NCBI RefSeq assembly: GCF_020447315.1
Contig: NZ_JAJADQ010000004.1
Span: forward strand, 372,001-436,000
Length of the DNA stretch: 64,000 nucleotides
Source of the DNA: Hymenobacter nitidus
Lineage (GTDB): Bacteria; Bacteroidota; Bacteroidia; Cytophagales; Hymenobacteraceae
Direction: 5' to 3'
Shown: positions 63,500-64,000 of the stretch, in pieces
Layout: each line of letters starts with the position of its first letter
How positions within the stretch are numbered: position 1 is the first letter of the stretch
Notes under the pieces: generated by a model
Told to the model about the DNA's origin: nothing
The model's input: only the letters and a program-made list of their open reading frames with translations
Databases searched by the model: none
Made by a program: the position numbers and the translations under genes

Positions 63500-64000
63500 C
63501 TAGCCGCCTAGCTGGCTCTGGCAGCCTTCGCTGTGAATGAGGATGCTCGCGTCGGAAAGCGTGTAATAGGCCCCCAGCGACTTGCACAGCAAGCCCAGCT
63601 TTTCGAACAAAGGCTCGTCGTAGAAGGTGATGCTGACGGTGCAGTTGGCCAGCTTGGCTTTGTCGTACACGATGTCGACGCCGTAGGCTTTTTCCAACGC
63701 CCCGAGTACTTCGGCCACGGGCCGCGCCTCAAACTCGAAGGGCTGTGGTGCCAGCACCACCGGCCGGTCTACCAGTTCCTTCTTCAGGTGGCGCCGCGCT
63801 GCCGAGTACACCACCTGCTGGTTGGGCAGCAGCAGCACGCCCAGGGCTGCGGGGTGCGCGGGCGAGGCATCGAGCTGGGCACCCTCCCGGGCCTGTACGG
63901 CCACCTTGCCTTCCAGTACTGCCACCGAAGCATCCTGGCCGGCTGCGGCTTTCACGCGGAAGCTGGTGCCGAGCACAGTTGTGACCACCTGTTTGGTGAA
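63500..64000 (-). CDS. FecR-family anti-sigma factor, C-terminal part (continues beyond window)
   Basis: The minus-strand frame is open to the window edge. Visible: TTVLGTSFRVKAAAGQDASV (FecR domain), VAVLEGKVAVQA, LLLPNQQVVYSA, then the C-terminal FEFEARPVAEVLGALEKAYG and SITFYDEPLFEKLGLLCKSL. Family members span the inner membrane and hold an ECF sigma factor until the STN domain of the partner SusC signals. The ECF sigma gene is probably just outside the window. The gene is 149 bp upstream of the SusC-like gene and transcribed with it. Confidence 0.88.
   Translation of the reverse strand, partial: FTKQVVTTVLGTSFRVKAAAGQDASVAVLEGKVAVQAREGAQLDASPAHPAALGVLLLPNQQVVYSAARRHLKKELVDRPVVLAPQPFEFEARPVAEVLGALEKAYGVDIVYDKAKLANCTVSITFYDEPLFEKLGLLCKSLGAYYTLSDASILIHSEGCQSQLGG

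Overview
The window is a GC-rich (about 60 %) chromosomal segment from a Bacteroidota bacterium, most likely Hymenobacter or a close Cytophagales relative. Four things point there: type IX secretion (T9SS) C-terminal sorting domains, a SusC/SusD pair, Bacteroidota-type -7 promoter boxes (TAnnTTTG, often TAnnTTCG), and Ohr, OhrR, aldo/keto-reductase and LLM-oxidoreductase proteins of the kind common in that genus. The assignment is inferred from protein character only; no search was run.

Layout. 1-2061: tail of a Crp/Fnr regulator, a sugar O-acetyltransferase and a zinc alcohol dehydrogenase. 2251-4972: an accessory patch with a small frameshifted gene, an AT-rich ankyrin-repeat lipoprotein, a serine resolvase, and an EthD-like gene relic that the resolvase end appears to have cut. 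5156-18234: a long minus-strand array. An RND efflux tripartite operon (adaptor, pump, TolC-like factor) is bracketed by two paralogous ArsR regulators and followed by two F420-reductase-like proteins flanking an Ohr, two SDR/NmrA-type reductases and two luciferase-like monooxygenases; it reads as a detoxification and redox-stress unit. 18526-25862: secreted pectinesterase, tRNA-Arg, a second Ohr, a transglutaminase-like protein, sucC and a GH113-like glycosidase. 26037-30058: LolD-like ATPase, a phage-recombination-like protein and RecQ.

30062-36570: a second minus-strand stress cluster (OhrR, Ohr, MDR reductase, ABM monooxygenase, DJ-1/PfpI protein, two aldo/keto reductases, AraC regulator). 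The two aldo/keto-reductase genes share a nearly identical 33-bp upstream element. 36742-47052: housekeeping and envelope genes: rhodanese, a T9SS cargo protein, a PASTA protein, a tandem-fused D-Ala-D-Ala ligase, pgk, a small membrane protein, an M50 protease and a HAD phosphatase. A REP-like inverted repeat and a degenerate 41-bp tandem array lie between the ligase and pgk. 47184-48809: tRNA-Met, whose 3' end is repeated 1.1 kb downstream around a frameshifted AT-rich gene (candidate integration scar), then a degraded region.

48810-64000: a minus-strand polysaccharide-utilization locus for xylan or arabinoxylan: FecR anti-sigma factor (cut by the window end), SusC with an STN signalling domain, SusD, four GH43 enzymes, a GH8 reducing-end xylanase and a CE1-type double esterase. 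The expected logic is sensing and import by SusC/FecR, capture by SusD, debranching by the GH43 enzymes and esterase, and trimming of xylo-oligosaccharides by GH8 and GH43.
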